Source: Trematomus loennbergii
Lineage: Eukaryota > Chordata > Actinopteri > Perciformes > Nototheniidae
DNA: 64,000 nt
NCBI GenBank assembly: GCA_012861695.1
Contig: JAAOOA010001678.1
Location: 1-64,000 of the forward strand
Direction: 5' to 3'
Under the pieces are notes generated by a model, which saw only the letters and a list, made by a program, of their open reading frames with translations, searched no databases and was not told the DNA's origin. Position 1 is the stretch's first letter; every line of letters begins with the position of its first letter. Below, piece by piece: positions 15,820 through 27,398 of the stretch. The translations under genes were made by a program, and so were the position numbers.

Positions 15820-15913
<94 letters not shown>

Positions 15914-16081
15914 TCACACACAGATGTAATTCAAAAAAGCTTTATTGAAATGACACATTATCCTGAACTCCGATAATAAATAAAAAACACAATCACAAAG
16001 GGTTAAACACACGAGTGAAAGCAGGTGAATCCTCACAGGTGAGTGGGGTTTAACGATACTAAAAAAGGTTGGGAACCACTG
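15575..16081. mobile_element. hAT-like MITE carrying CT microsatellites
   Basis: The ends are CAGTGGTTCCCAACC (15575) and GGTTGGGAACCACTG (to 16081), a common teleost hAT terminal repeat. The flanking octamers differ, so the target duplication is lost or the left edge was altered by the adjoining GAA repeat. CT arrays lie inside at 15663-15701 and 15811-15909. Confidence 0.7.
15811..15909 (+). repeat. CT microsatellite
   Basis: About 99 bp of CT/TC repeat inside the hAT-like element. Confidence 0.95.
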
Positions 16082-16385
16082 TGTTCAAGTGGGATGGACG
16101 GAGTGGGGGGGGGCATGCAGGGGGGGGGCATGCATTTTAAACTGGTAGTATATTTCTGATTTAAATTATGTGTTGTGTTCAGTTTCCACATTCACAGTAT
16201 GAATAAGCTCTCTATACATATACACATATATATACATATACATATATATACACATATTATATCTCTATGGGAGGTCCTGCTTGTTTTACCCCCCTGTATT
16301 ATCAGGACTCTGTTTCCAGGTCATATTATGGTCTGTTTGCCAAGTGTTAGGATAGAAATGTAGAGGAGAGGGAGTGGTAGCAACC

Positions 16386-17332
16386 TGCATATGTTGGGTC
16401 ATTTGCACAATTAGCATTATGTTGCATTAATTAGCGTTAAATTACATTATAGCGAGAATGTCTTGGCCGATTTGGACAGTTTAAGAGTGGTTTTGGGGTT
16501 ATTGAGTCAATTTCTAACATTTTCAGGATAAAAAAAGACCAGAAGGTGGACGTATCTGTACTCTGTGGGCTGATTTTGATGAACTTTGGGTCTATTTGGA
16601 AGATTTAGGGGACTCTGGATCACTTGGATTGCACAGATTGCTTATTAATTAGCATTAAATTGCATTTTAGCCAAAATGTCTTGGCTGATTTGGACAGTTT
16701 TTAAGTGTTTCTGGGGGTTATTGAGGATGCTGAACCCATTTCTTACTATCTAAGGATCCTAAATGACAGTTTTAAACAGAACATTCCAACATCTGTGCTC
16801 CTGGTGGACTGATTTTGATACATTTTGGGTGAATTTTGAAGATTTAGGGGATTATTTGGACAGGTTGCTTATTTAATTTGAAAAAAAAAGTCAACAGTTG
16901 AGATAAGTCAGAATCAGCCCGCAGAGAGGACAGATATACAGATATTTCTTGCTCTTTCAGGATCCAAAATTATCATTTTAACCAGAAAGGCCATATTTGT
17001 GCTCCTGGTAGATGATTCTGATACATTTTGGGTCGATTTGGAAGATTTAGGGGACTCTGGATCACTTGGACTGCACAGATAAGTGTCCACAGTAGAGATA
17101 ATAATGTTCATCTAATGCTCTCTATATCCAATGGTCGCATCACTACTCATGTTAGTCACAATCAGTCCCCAGAGAGAACAGATGTTGCCACTTTCTGACC
17201 CTGAAATCGTCAGAAACGTCCTCAATAACCTCCAAAATCACTCTAAAACGGTCTAAATCTGCCGTGCCATGTTGTAGCTATTGTCTGCATAACACAACTT
17301 ATGTTAATTGTGCAAATTGCCCAACACATGCA
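16386..17332. mobile_element. Foldback element with long inverted arms and internal tandem copies
   Basis: The left arm starts TGCATATGTTGGGTCATTTG and the right end is its diverged inverse (...GCCCAACACATGCA). Arms of about 200 bp can be followed (TTGGCCGATTTGGACAG, GGGGTTATTGAG). Between them the arm motif recurs in direct orientation at about 16670 and, in part, at 16960, giving a period of roughly 240 bp. No ORF. Fragments of the same family occur at about 28960-29030 and 62465-62520. Confidence 0.65.
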
Positions 17333-17762
17333 CGTCATTATCCTACAGTTTGTAGTGACTGTCGACCTGTACTCAACATTTCTGGGTTCACAATCCTGGC
17401 CACTAGACTCTTGTTTAACCCTGTCTAAAGAAAAGAAATGTGTGCAGAGGCTCGCTTCAGGTATTCTACAATCAGAGTGTACTCAGGTAATCTGGAATGA
17501 ATGTCCAATCAGATATCTGCAGCTTCACCATGCAGAACACATCCAATCATCATCGTTCCTCTTCCTCTCGTTCTCACATTGATAATCCTTCCTGTTTCCC
17601 CGCAGAGGAAAAGCTGTGCAAAGCTCAGATAGATCAGCCAGAGGAGACGCTTTAATGTGCAGCAAACTATTTAAACTATATGTTATAAACAAAGTCAACA
17701 GGTTCACGTTGATGGAACACAACACGGTATATTTGTCTAATTCCTAGTCAGAATTTCCAACC

Positions 17763-18226
17763 CAGTCTCACAGAAAAACGTCAAATAGCTTCGTTGGTCC
17801 ACAGGGCAAGACGTAGTATATTCACAAATAACCCTCTCAAGACGTGACATGGATACAGTATGTTCTCCTATTCATTTCTAATGACCGGTGTCCGTGTCAC
17901 GTGATCGCAAACTTTCCCAGCGTGAGAGAAAAAAACATGGCGGACACCCGATTTATTTTGAGTGGAAAATCCTAAATTATAGGATAGTTTGGTTAAAATG
18001 CATTTTGATTAAATTTCTAGCGAGAAGTTTATATTGTACTTTCAGAACCTACGTCCAGTGGATGTGTAGGATCCATAGTTTGATAGATATTACCAAGATG
18101 ATTTGAGCTCCATGTTTATTTTACAAAATATTGTACCCATGTCACGTCTTGAGAGGGTTATTTGTGAATATACTACGTTTTGCCCGGTGGACCAACGAAG
18201 CTATTACACGTTCTTCTGTGAGACTG
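17763..18226. mobile_element. MITE with ~90-bp terminal inverted repeats
   Basis: CAGTCTCACAGAAAAACGTC at 17763 and its inverse GTTCTTCTGTGAGACTG at 18226 extend inward about 90 bp (TTCGTTGGTCCAC, AATAACCCTCTCAAGACGTG). The element is 464 bp with no transposase. Its interior matches the arms of the palindrome at 29.4 and 33.6 kb (TTCTAGCGAGAAG, CCAGTGGATG). Confidence 0.75.
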
Positions 18227-19317
18227 GGCTGCACTAACTTAAGAGGTAACAATGCAGTGAGATAAAGGGTGCATCTTAAGTATCCTCAAGACTCTTAAAA
18301 ACATCTTATTTTGAGTATTTGTAAAAGAAGGATCATCTTTTCTCAAGAAATACATTTTACTTGATTTTAGAAAACACATTTTTATTCTAAAATCACCAAC
18401 GAACGTCAGAAAACAGAAAACTTTTGAGCGTTTCTGGATTATTTTGTAACATAGATAACATCAATATAGTTCACAATAAGATTTCCCAGCTATTTACAAG
18501 ACCTGATTTATCTAAATTTCGTTTAAGTGGCAGATTTTAAGCGAATAAAACCTTGTTTTTATTGATCTTTTACTTGAATTTGTAGCGGCATTTCTAGTGA
18601 ATACAAAGGTTCAAATAAAAGTGGAATTGAATTTGAAAGTCACAGAGTTGTTGACGTGTTCCTGCTTAAGGCCTTTTCCACCTGTGTTTAGAAACTAAAC
18701 GTTATGACTTTTATGATGAAAGTTGTTTCCGCAGCTCCAGATAATAATACTGTCTGAGCGTGATGCACCGTCAGGCTTTCATGGAGACAGAATTCTGGTC
18801 AAAACATAAATAAAATTAAACATCTTTCTGACTTAAATATCTGACAGCGAGGGGGACAGGAGGACTGGTTCTTTTTAGAGTTTTTTAAAGATATGTAAAT
18901 AGCATTTATCACCTTTTGAATATATAAATATAGCATTATTATCGCTAAACACACATTTGTGTCAGTAGCCGTGTTGAGGTTGCATTCCCAGCGGACGTAA
19001 AGATATCATCTCAGATCAAATGTGAAAATAAATGCTTCTATTCCGAGTTCCGACCAACGCAGCGTTGAATCTGTCAAATCTGCGTCTGTTTTTCTGCACA
19101 GTTTTAGCAGGATTAGCATGTAGCCACAGTTAGCACGAGCTAAATGCTAACCGTAGCCACAGAGATGAGCGTTTTGCACAGCTTCTCCCTCCAGTCTGCA
19201 GCTCTCACGTCCAGCGCATTAAACGTTCCTGAGACACAAATAGCCGCTACATTCCTCAAATATCTCTCAGCCTTTTGATTCGCTGTCAGCTAGAGAGACG
19301 TGTGATGCACAGATACA

Positions 19318-19356
<39 letters not shown>

Positions 19357-20093
19357 TGTGTGTGTGTGTGTGTGCTACGAACATGTCATGTATAACACAG
19401 GCTGTTTTATTGGGTGTCTCTCGGCCTCCCTGCATCGATCCCTCTCATGTTTGTATATAGCCTACGTAGCTTCAGAAGAGGCTAAATGCTACGTCGTGGT
19501 TTCTGGAGACCTGTCAGCACCTTAAAGAGCTTTGGCTTCCCCAATGTTCCCAGTATACTCGCCACTGGTCCCTCAATGTGTGCAATAACAGGAAGCATCT
19601 GGCATTCCTAAGGTTTTAAATATGGAGGATGCATTTTGTTGGTAAAGTCATAAAAAGGTGAGAGTGACGTCACTTCCTGTGCACCCTGCAGTGTTCATGC
19701 ACAACGGCAATAAAACACATATTTGTCCACGTTTGTCTTTGTGGAGTTTATTTAATGGCAAAAATGTGAAAATAAAATACAAGTACTTCATAAATAATCA
19801 CAATGATGCTAACAGACATTAGTTTAAGGAAGTGTATAAATATTAGGAATAAATCATAATAATAATTTTAAGAAGGGGTTTTGAAAGAGTCCCTGTTCTG
19901 CTTTTGGGGTTTCCCTCTCCTGTAGTGTGTTGTTTATGTTTTATAGAAACTCCTTTGTTTACTTCCGGAACATAGTGACATCACTATAGAACACTCGCGC
20001 TCTGATTGGCTAGAGCTCCAACACATTGTACGTGATAGGCTAACCCTAACCCTTACAGAAGAGGAATAAGGCCACATGTGAAAACAATTTTTA
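18227..20093 (+). other. Intergenic, no gene seen
   Basis: AT-rich DNA with a short GT array at 19321-19374 (one GG interruption). A dispersed repeat at 19880-20045 shares CTCCAACACATTGTACGTG with the repeat at 2560-2910. AATAAA near 19710 could be a distant polyA signal but nothing links it to a gene. Confidence 0.45.
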
Positions 20094-20455
20094 GGGTGTT
20101 TCTCAATGTCGAGGAAGGATCCTCCTGAGCCACTATTCCAAGGATGCTACGTCATCGAATCCCGCCGAAGGACTGTTCCAATGTCCAGGATGCTTGGAAT
20201 TCTACTGAGGACTAAATCCTTCGTTGCGGGAAATTTCAAGGATACACATGTGTATCCTCCGCGGTCTTAAAATCCCCACAATGCTTTGCGCACGGACCAA
20301 TTTCCAAAATCTTTGGCGGAAAATGTAATATTCATATGACACACACTTGCTAGCCTGTTCCATTCTTCGTTCTCCGAATGCCAGGAAGGATTCTTGCCTA
20401 GCCTCTGAAGGACGTGACTCGGAGGGACATGTCCTACCAAGGAAGCGTCCGCGAC

Positions 20456-21580
20456 ATAGAGTGGCGAAGTCACGCCCACTTACTTCCGGGTAATGGGACC
20501 TTATTTCGGAAAAATTATGCATTGAAGTCAATGGGGAGAAAACTTATCTTTCGATCCCGTTTGAATTGTGCCATGAATTACACATATGATGTTTGTCAAT
20601 TTAAAAAATCATTTCCATGTCAAAAAAGTCACAGTTTGTCGTAAAACTATTGAAATATAAGACTATGAAAAATACACAACTAGAAAGACTACAAATCCCA
20701 GAGTCGCGTAAGTGATGTCACAATTGAGACACTACGATATACGTATAATACCGTATATATACGATCAGCGCCATATAGATAGAATCTATCTATATGGCGC
20801 TGGCTAAGATAAGATAACTTTCACAAGATGCCTGTGTGCTTAGTACCAGGTTGTTATCATACCAGCAATGGGTCTTGCTTGTTCTTTGCTTCCCATCTGA
20901 TGAAAGAGGAGTGTGTGGATCAAGCTAGCTAGTAGCTAGCACGTTAGTTAGCATTACAGCCTTGTCATTTGTATTAGCCTTAACATGAAGTAACATTAAG
21001 TAACCCAAAATGTTAAACAGTAAGAGTAGTAGTCATATTTCGTGAACCCTTTGAATAGTACTGTCACCGGTGTGATCATTCTATAATACACCATTTAAGC
21101 CCGGGGGAGAAACGCTAACGCTAGCGATCTTCTCTACTTCATGCTATCTGCACAAATGGTTGACATTAAACATTAAAACGGCCAGGCAGTTCAGAGAGAA
21201 TCAAAGGAAGGCAGGCAGGCAGCTTTGCATGACATTCTTCAGGACGTGTTTCATTGTGGTGATAGTGAGGGTAGTCAATCGTTTTGTTGAAAAGACAGTA
21301 GTGACGGCCATCTAGGTGACGTGTGTTGTTGACCAGAGATGTAGTTCATTGAGCGTTTCACACAAACAAATGTGTTACTTCACAGTTTTACGACACATTT
21401 TTTTTTTTTTTACTTGCAAAATTATCTTTTAAATTGACAAACATCATATGTGTAATTCGTGGCACAATTCAAACGGGATCGAAAGATAATCTTTCTCTCT
21501 CCATTGACTTCAATACATAATTTTTCCGAAATAAGGTCCCATGGAGGTCCACCGGAAGGGGAGGGACTTCGCCACTCTAT
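20456..21580. mobile_element. Inner foldback element with ~190-bp arms
   Basis: The left arm reads ATAGAGTGGCGAAGTC, then GGACCTTATTTCGG, GATCCCGTTTGAATTGTG and CATATGATGTTTGTC. The right arm (about 21375-21580) is the inverse of these in the opposite order. TA at both edges fits a Tc1/mariner-type target. The ~730-bp loop has no transposase but contains the perfect hairpin at 20766-20802. Confidence 0.7.
20766..20802. repeat. Perfect 17-bp stem, 3-nt loop palindrome
   Basis: The arm CAGCGCCATATAGATAG and its exact inverse CTATCTATATGGCGCTG are separated by AAT. Just before it, 20742-20765 is TA/CG-rich and partly self-complementary. Confidence 0.95.
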
Positions 21581-21639
21581 TGAGAAACACCCAGAGAACC
21601 GAACAGAAAAAGTTATTTTTTTGTGTTCTGGGATTTAGG

Positions 21640-21975
21640 TCAAAATCCTGAGGAAAATGCGAAAATCTTGAGAACAACATTTTTTTTAAATTATTTATTA
21701 TTTTCTGAAAATCTCCGAATTTTTCTCTGAGTTTTGACTTTTTTCAGAACTCAGAATTAAAAATGTTCTCCACATTTTTTATTATTTCAAAATTCTGACT
21801 TCTCAGAATTTTCTTATTTTTTTTACTTTTCTTAGAATTTAAATGTTTCTTTTTGATTTCTTACAGAATTCTGAATTTTAAGTTTTTTCTAAAACATTTT
21901 TACAGAATGTTGACTTTTTAGAAAAAAATTCAACTTTTCACTCCGAATTTTGTGTTTTTCTCAGACTTTAATCTG
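21640..21975 (+). repeat. Degenerate AATTCTGACTTTTT tandem repeat
   Basis: Irregular repeats of AGAATTCTGACTTTTT-like words, often with the inverse AAAATTCTGA. The same words occur at 2815-2905, 22655-22720 and 23130-23275. Confidence 0.6.
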
Positions 21976-22488
21976 AACTAAGGGGCAACATCTCCAACAG
22001 TGTACTGATTTCACACAAATACATACATAAATAAATACATTTACTCAAGTACTGTCTTTAAAAACAGTAAATAAAGAAAATAAAGATCTCAGCACTATAT
22101 ATATAGAGTATCTACACACAATGTATATTTACACAATTATTTTAAATACACTATAATACACTAAACTACTACTAGAAGCATTTAAACACAGGTTGCTTTA
22201 TATATTAAATGTGCAATGTAATTTTAGAAAACATGAATTTAAATGCAATTAACGCCTCGTTAAAGCTGCGCTCTGTCTCCCCCCGGTGGCGGTGAGAGGT
22301 ATTACAGGAGAAACCACAGTGAGGGATTATACGTGATAGGCTAGGTTTATTCAGTTATAATTTAATTTAAACATATATGTTGAATTATAATTATTTGTGC
22401 TGATTTTGTATCATTATTATAAATATTTATTTATGAAAACTTAAGGTTTTGTTTATTGTTTTTCTATCCTTGCTTTAATGCTTTAGGG

Positions 22489-22890
22489 CAGGGGTGTCAA
22501 ACTCAAGGCCCGGGGGCCAAATCCGGCCCGCGACTTCATTTTATGTGGCCCCACAAGAGCTTGCAAAGAATATAATATGTTTATTATACGGTTACATGCT
22601 ACTTTACAGAAGCACGTTGCCCATAAACGACATGTCCCACAATGCATCTGAAATTTGACTTTTTCTCAGAATTTGACTTTTTTTGTCCAAATATGCCTTT
22701 TTTCTTAGAATTAGCCTTTTTCAAATAAACTGAAGAGACTTGCAATTATTTGCTCTAGACTTCTGCTTTCAGACGTAGTTAATTATGAAGTTATATTAAT
22801 TAATGATATAGTCTTAAAGTTACAACCGGCCCTTTGAGTGCAACCATAATGCTGATGTGGCCCGTGATGAAATTGAGTTTGACACCCCTG
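22489..22890. mobile_element. hAT-type MITE with perfect 8-bp target duplication
   Basis: The termini are CAGGGGTGTCAAACTCA and TGAGTTTGACACCCCTG. The octamer CTTTAGGG flanks both sides (22481-22488 and 22891-22898). It is 402 bp and non-coding. Confidence 0.92.
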
Positions 22891-22898
22891 CTTTAGGG

Positions 22899-24093
22899 TC
22901 ATAGGGGAATATATATGTACCTGCAAAGTATGGCCAAACAAGTATGGCCAAACAAAGTCAATAAAAAGCTAATGACAGATATTTTCTCAGGGCGGGGACA
23001 GTTGTATCAACATTATGTGAGCCTTATTATGCTTTGTGTGGTGTTCAAGCTTACAGGCAGCTGCATGAGAACAATACAAATACAAAGGGTTTTATTTGTT
23101 TTAACTTGCCAATACAATCCTCCAAAGAATTTTGACTTTTTCTACAAATGTTGTATTTATTTTTCAGAATCTTTTAATCAACTTTTTGACTTTTTCAGAA
23201 TTCTGATCCTTTTTCAGATTTATTTTCAGAATTTAGATTTTTTTCTTCTCAGAATTTGGACTTTTTAAAAATCATTTAGTTATCTGTGTTAATGGAGGGA
23301 GGATGCAGCTCCCCTGCAGGTTCACTTTGAACCACAGAGGGCTCAATCAGAAGTGTGTTTGGAAAGGTTTAGTCAATGGTTTAAATGTAACAGACGTTCA
23401 TGTTGTTGAAGGCAGCTGTGTTTTTATTATTTTTTTAATTATCAATATATATGTATTTGTTTTACTGCACAATCTTACTTTAGCTTCTTATGTTTATACA
23501 AATATGTATATTCTATATTTATTGTATTTTATTCTAAGATAGAGCAGCTGTCACAAACCCCAATTTCCCCCAGGATAAATACATTCTGTTCCTGCTTGAT
23601 GCATCCTCCTCCAGCAGAGGGCAGTAGATGACCACAGAACAGCACATTCAATGACTAAAACTAAACACTTTAAACATGATTTTAACATTAAACACATGTT
23701 ACCGCTGCAGCTCACTGTAGTAAATACAATCCTTTAAATTCACACATTTGGCGTGATGTTTTTAAAGGTAATGCAGACTTGTTGTTTCCTGGCAGGAGGA
23801 ACACTCTGAAATGCAGATTCTGTGTTTGAGAAGAAAATGATTGTTGGCCGTGTTTCAGCTGCTAATCGGCTTTGTCTCAGACTGTATTCTCTCTGAGCGT
23901 ATCTGCAGCTCGCAGCACCTCCTCGCCGCACACACACAACAAACACAACAAACACAACAATAACAACAAAGGTAGGACTCTTTAAAAATCAAATTAGAGA
24001 GCAGGAACACTCGTGTAATCCTCCAACGCCGCCGCTGCTTCATGCTAATCCCTTTTAATCAAAGACAGAAACACACAATGCAACACATTCAAT

Positions 24094-24146
<53 letters not shown>

Positions 24147-24570
24147 CATTTAAAGATCACACACTATCACACAGGTTGCCCTTCACTCTGAATACACCCC
24201 GGACCAAACAGGCCTTTAAATGAGCGGCTCGTTAGCGACAGGCCCAATCAGAGCCTCTCATTCAGCCAATCAGTGCTGACCTGGAGGTAACACACACACA
24301 CGCACACGCACACGCACACACGCACTTTATAACTATAGCTAATAACACAGATAAGAGGCTGACTGCTACAAACTGTATCGTAGACAGAAATATTTTGAAA
24401 GTCTTCTATCTCTCTCTTGTTAATAGCCTATATATATTTTTAGTTGGTTTCTTTGTAATTTTAATTCATATGTAATGTCTTTCTTTACATGCTCTGAACA
24501 AAAATTCCCAATTTGGGATCAATAAAGTGTATTTAATTAAGTCTAAGAAGGAGTCACATATTTGATAATG
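22899..24570 (+). other. Intergenic, no gene seen
   Basis: It contains a degenerate AATTCTGACTTTTT stretch (about 23130-23275), a GT array at 24095-24141, CACACG repeats near 24290-24325, and a LINE-like tail (AATTTGGGATCAATAAAGTG) near 24510. Short ORFs show no family similarity. Confidence 0.45.
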
Positions 24571-24800
24571 TAGCCCAAAATTAGCCACCTTTAGCTTAGC
24601 GGCGGTGACGTGAAGTCATGTGACCGTGCTGTAGTTCCTTTATAGCCCAACATTAGCCGCCTTTAGCTTAGCGGTGGTGACGTGAAGTCATGTGACCGTG
24701 CTGTAGTTCTTTATAGCCCAACATTAGCCTACTTTAGCTTAGCGGTGGTGACGTGAAGTCATGTGACCGTGCTGTAGTTCCTTTATAGCCCAACATTAGC
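24571..24800 (+). repeat. ~75-bp tandem repeat, three copies
   Basis: Three units of TAGCCCAACATTAGCC... TTTAGCTTAGCGG... GGTGACGTGAAGTCATGTGA... GTGCTGTAGTTC are joined head to tail. The inner word TGACGTGAAGTCATG contains paired CRE/AP-1-like half sites, probably by chance. Confidence 0.85.
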
Positions 24801-25515
24801 TTTTTACTTGCAATATGGAGATATTGCAAGTAAACGTGTAAGTATCATAAACGTTAACATTAATTTCTGCAATAATCCATTGGACCAGGGAGATGTTGCC
24901 TTCAGGAAGTTCTACTTGTGGGTTATTTTGGAAAACCTGCTTCTTCTTTTTCCTGCACGTCTGTCCAGCTAAACCTCCATCACAAACAAAGCATAAAAAG
25001 CCCCCTTCCTATTTAAATGAGTGTATTCCTGTGTGGCTCTGAGTGTCAGAACTGTCAGGTTTTCTGCACAAAGCTGCAGAAGCTTTTGTGATCGTCCTCT
25101 GGAGACGCTGCTGTCACACTCAGCGCTTTGTGAGTCCGTCTCCTGTCGGGGGGAGGTTATTATGGGATGGACAGGCCGAATCCAGTCTGTACAATAAACC
25201 TCCATCAGGGATTTCACCTCCTCCCACCCCAAAAACCCTCAATCAGACGCCTTGAATGCAACACTGATCAAGGAAAAATAATCAACTGCCCTTTTGTTTT
25301 AGCAGACGCTGCTACAGGATAAAATGAGCGTATGTTAATGAAGCGTTATCGTGAGGTTCAGATGTTAGGGGGGGGAGGCGTCCAGACAGAAAAACATCCC
25401 CAAATTCTGCTGCCAGCTGACGGAGATCCAGAACATTCTTCTGCTGTTTCTTCAAGAAACTCCACCTGCAGAACTGCTCAGTGAAAAACCAGGTACATTT
25501 ACTCTGTTCAGGTTC
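24801..25515 (+). other. Intergenic, no gene seen
   Basis: No coding or element structure recognised before the 57-bp array. The ORFs on both strands are unremarkable. Confidence 0.4.
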
Positions 25516-26366
25516 TACTTTAAAGAGTCCTCTCCTGCTGATGTTCAGGTGTATATCAGTATGTAGTATCTCTACTTTAAAGAGTCCTCTCCTGCTGATG
25601 TTCAGGTGTATATCAGTATGTAGTGTCTCTACTTTAAAGAGTCCTCTCCTGCTGATGTTCCGGTGTATATCAGTATGTAGTGTCTCTACTTTAAAGAGTC
25701 CTCTCCTGCTGATGTTCAGGTGTATATCAGTATGTAGTGTCTCTACTTTAAAGAGTCCTCTCCTGCTGATGTTCAGGTGTATATCAGTATGTAGTGTCTC
25801 TACTTTAAAGAGTCCTCTCCTGCTGATGTTCAGGTGTACATCAGTATGTAGTGTCTCTACTTTAAAGAGTCCTCTCCTGCTGATGTTCAGGTGTACATCA
25901 GTATGTAGTGTCTCTACTTTAAAGAGTCCTCTCCTGCTGATGTTCAGGTGTATATCAGTATGTAGTGTCTCTACTTTAAAGAGTCCTCTCCTGCTGATGT
26001 TCAGGTGTATATCAGTATGTAGTGTCTCTACTTTAAAGAGTCCTCTCCTGCTGATGTTCAGGTGTATATCAGTATGTAGTGTCTCTACTTTAAAGAGTCC
26101 TCTCCTGCTGATGTTCAGGTGTATATCAGTATGTAGTGTCTCTACTTTAAAGAGTCCTCTCCTGCTGATGTTCAGGTGTATATCAGTATGTAGTGTCTCT
26201 ACTTTAAAGAGTCCTCTCCTGCTGATGTTCAGGTGTATATCAGTATGTAGTGTCTCTACTTTAAAGAGTCCTCTCCTGCTGATGTTCAGGTGTGTATCAG
26301 TATGTAGTGTCTCTACTTTAAAGAGTCCTCTCCTGCTGATGTTCAGGTGTATATCAGTATGTAGTC
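25516..26366 (+). repeat. 57-bp minisatellite, 15 units (duplicated block A)
   Basis: The unit reads TCTACTTTAAAGAGTCC, TCTCCTGCTGATGTTCAGG, TGTATATCAGTATGTAGTG. Because 57 is a multiple of three it translates as one 298-residue frame of 19-residue repeats, with no real gene behind it. Units are nearly identical (a few T/C changes), implying recent expansion. Confidence 0.95.
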
Positions 26367-26626
26367 CAATAAAATAGCCCCTTCAAAAAAAGCAATATTC
26401 TCTTCTGTTTTTACCGAATAAAAAGCATTAAATCATCAATAAAACTCCCTTTTTTTAAATATTTGAATCCCCAAATCCATGTTATGCTCGTCACACTGTC
26501 TGCAGGAAGTACCCTGACCTCGGGTCCAGCTTTGATTTCCCAGTGTCCCTGAACGCAGCATCTTGAAGTGTGCTGTGGTGCATTAAACTCAAACAAACCC
26601 CCCCCACACACACAGAATTTGAAATA

Positions 26627-26665
26627 CTGTGTGTGTGTGTGTGTGTTGTGTGTGTGTGTGTGTGT

Positions 26666-26705
<40 letters not shown>
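26627..26705 (+). repeat. GT microsatellite
   Basis: About 79 bp of GT repeat with two interruptions. The matching site in copy B (60920-60967) is shorter and mixed with CGTG. Confidence 0.95.
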
Positions 26706-26708
<3 letters not shown>

Positions 26709-27398
26709 GCCCTCGAGCAGAGGAGGGAGGGTGTTGACCCCAGTAGAGCCTGATTTAAATGAAGCTGCTTCACAGTGAGATTACACTCGGGGTGTGTGTA
26801 GGAACCAGAGGAGATACAGATGAGCACACGCAGAAATGACAGAGCTGCAGGAAGAGATAGACGAGCAGTAAAAACGCAGCAGAAGAAGAACGACCTCAGT
26901 GTTCAACAGCTCCTTCTCCTCAATGTCAGACATCGAGAGCAGCTGGGAAGTCAACACCTTCAATATTATTACAGCCATCGTGTGTAAAGACAAGATTTGC
27001 TTTTTTCCCCGGAGACAATTGATTTTTATAAAAGCAAGAATGAGACAAAGCTACTCTTTTTAACAGTAATTACTGCATGTAATATGTCCTAATGTTTTAT
27101 TAATGCCAGGGACATTCCACGTAAATGGGACTAATAAAGGAATTCTGATTCTGAATGGTACGGTGGCTAACAGGTGCCAACGAGCTACAACATCCAAAAA
27201 CTCTGACATCAGGAGAAACGTGCTGCAGCTTCAGAAAGGATGCAGATATAAAAACCCAAATGTTCCACATGAAGAAACATCTTCAGCAACTTGACAACAC
27301 ATGCAGCATTTAGAGAACATTCAGCAACTTGAGGAGACATGCGCAGCGTTTACTAAAAGCTGCAGAAACCAGATGCTGCAAGAAGCTCAAACACAACG

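Larger units (their letters stand above)
20094..21592. mobile_element. Outer MITE interrupted by a second element
   Basis: GGGTGTTTCTCAAT at 20094 has its exact inverse ATTGAGAAACACCC ending at 21592. The left body (GTCGAGGAAGGATCC, TCCAATGTCCAGGATGC) is typical of a short non-autonomous DNA element. The right part is cut off about 12 bp from its end by the inner element at 20456-21580. Confidence 0.6.

Noticed and set aside
24571..24800. CRE-like TGACGTGAAGTCATG triplet as an enhancer
   Set aside because: It is simply part of a 75-bp tandem repeat with no nearby promoter to regulate.
25481..26377. 298-residue protein with 19-residue repeats
   Set aside because: It is a 57-bp minisatellite read in one frame. 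The duplicated copy at 60009-60569 shifts frame between units, which a real gene would not tolerate.
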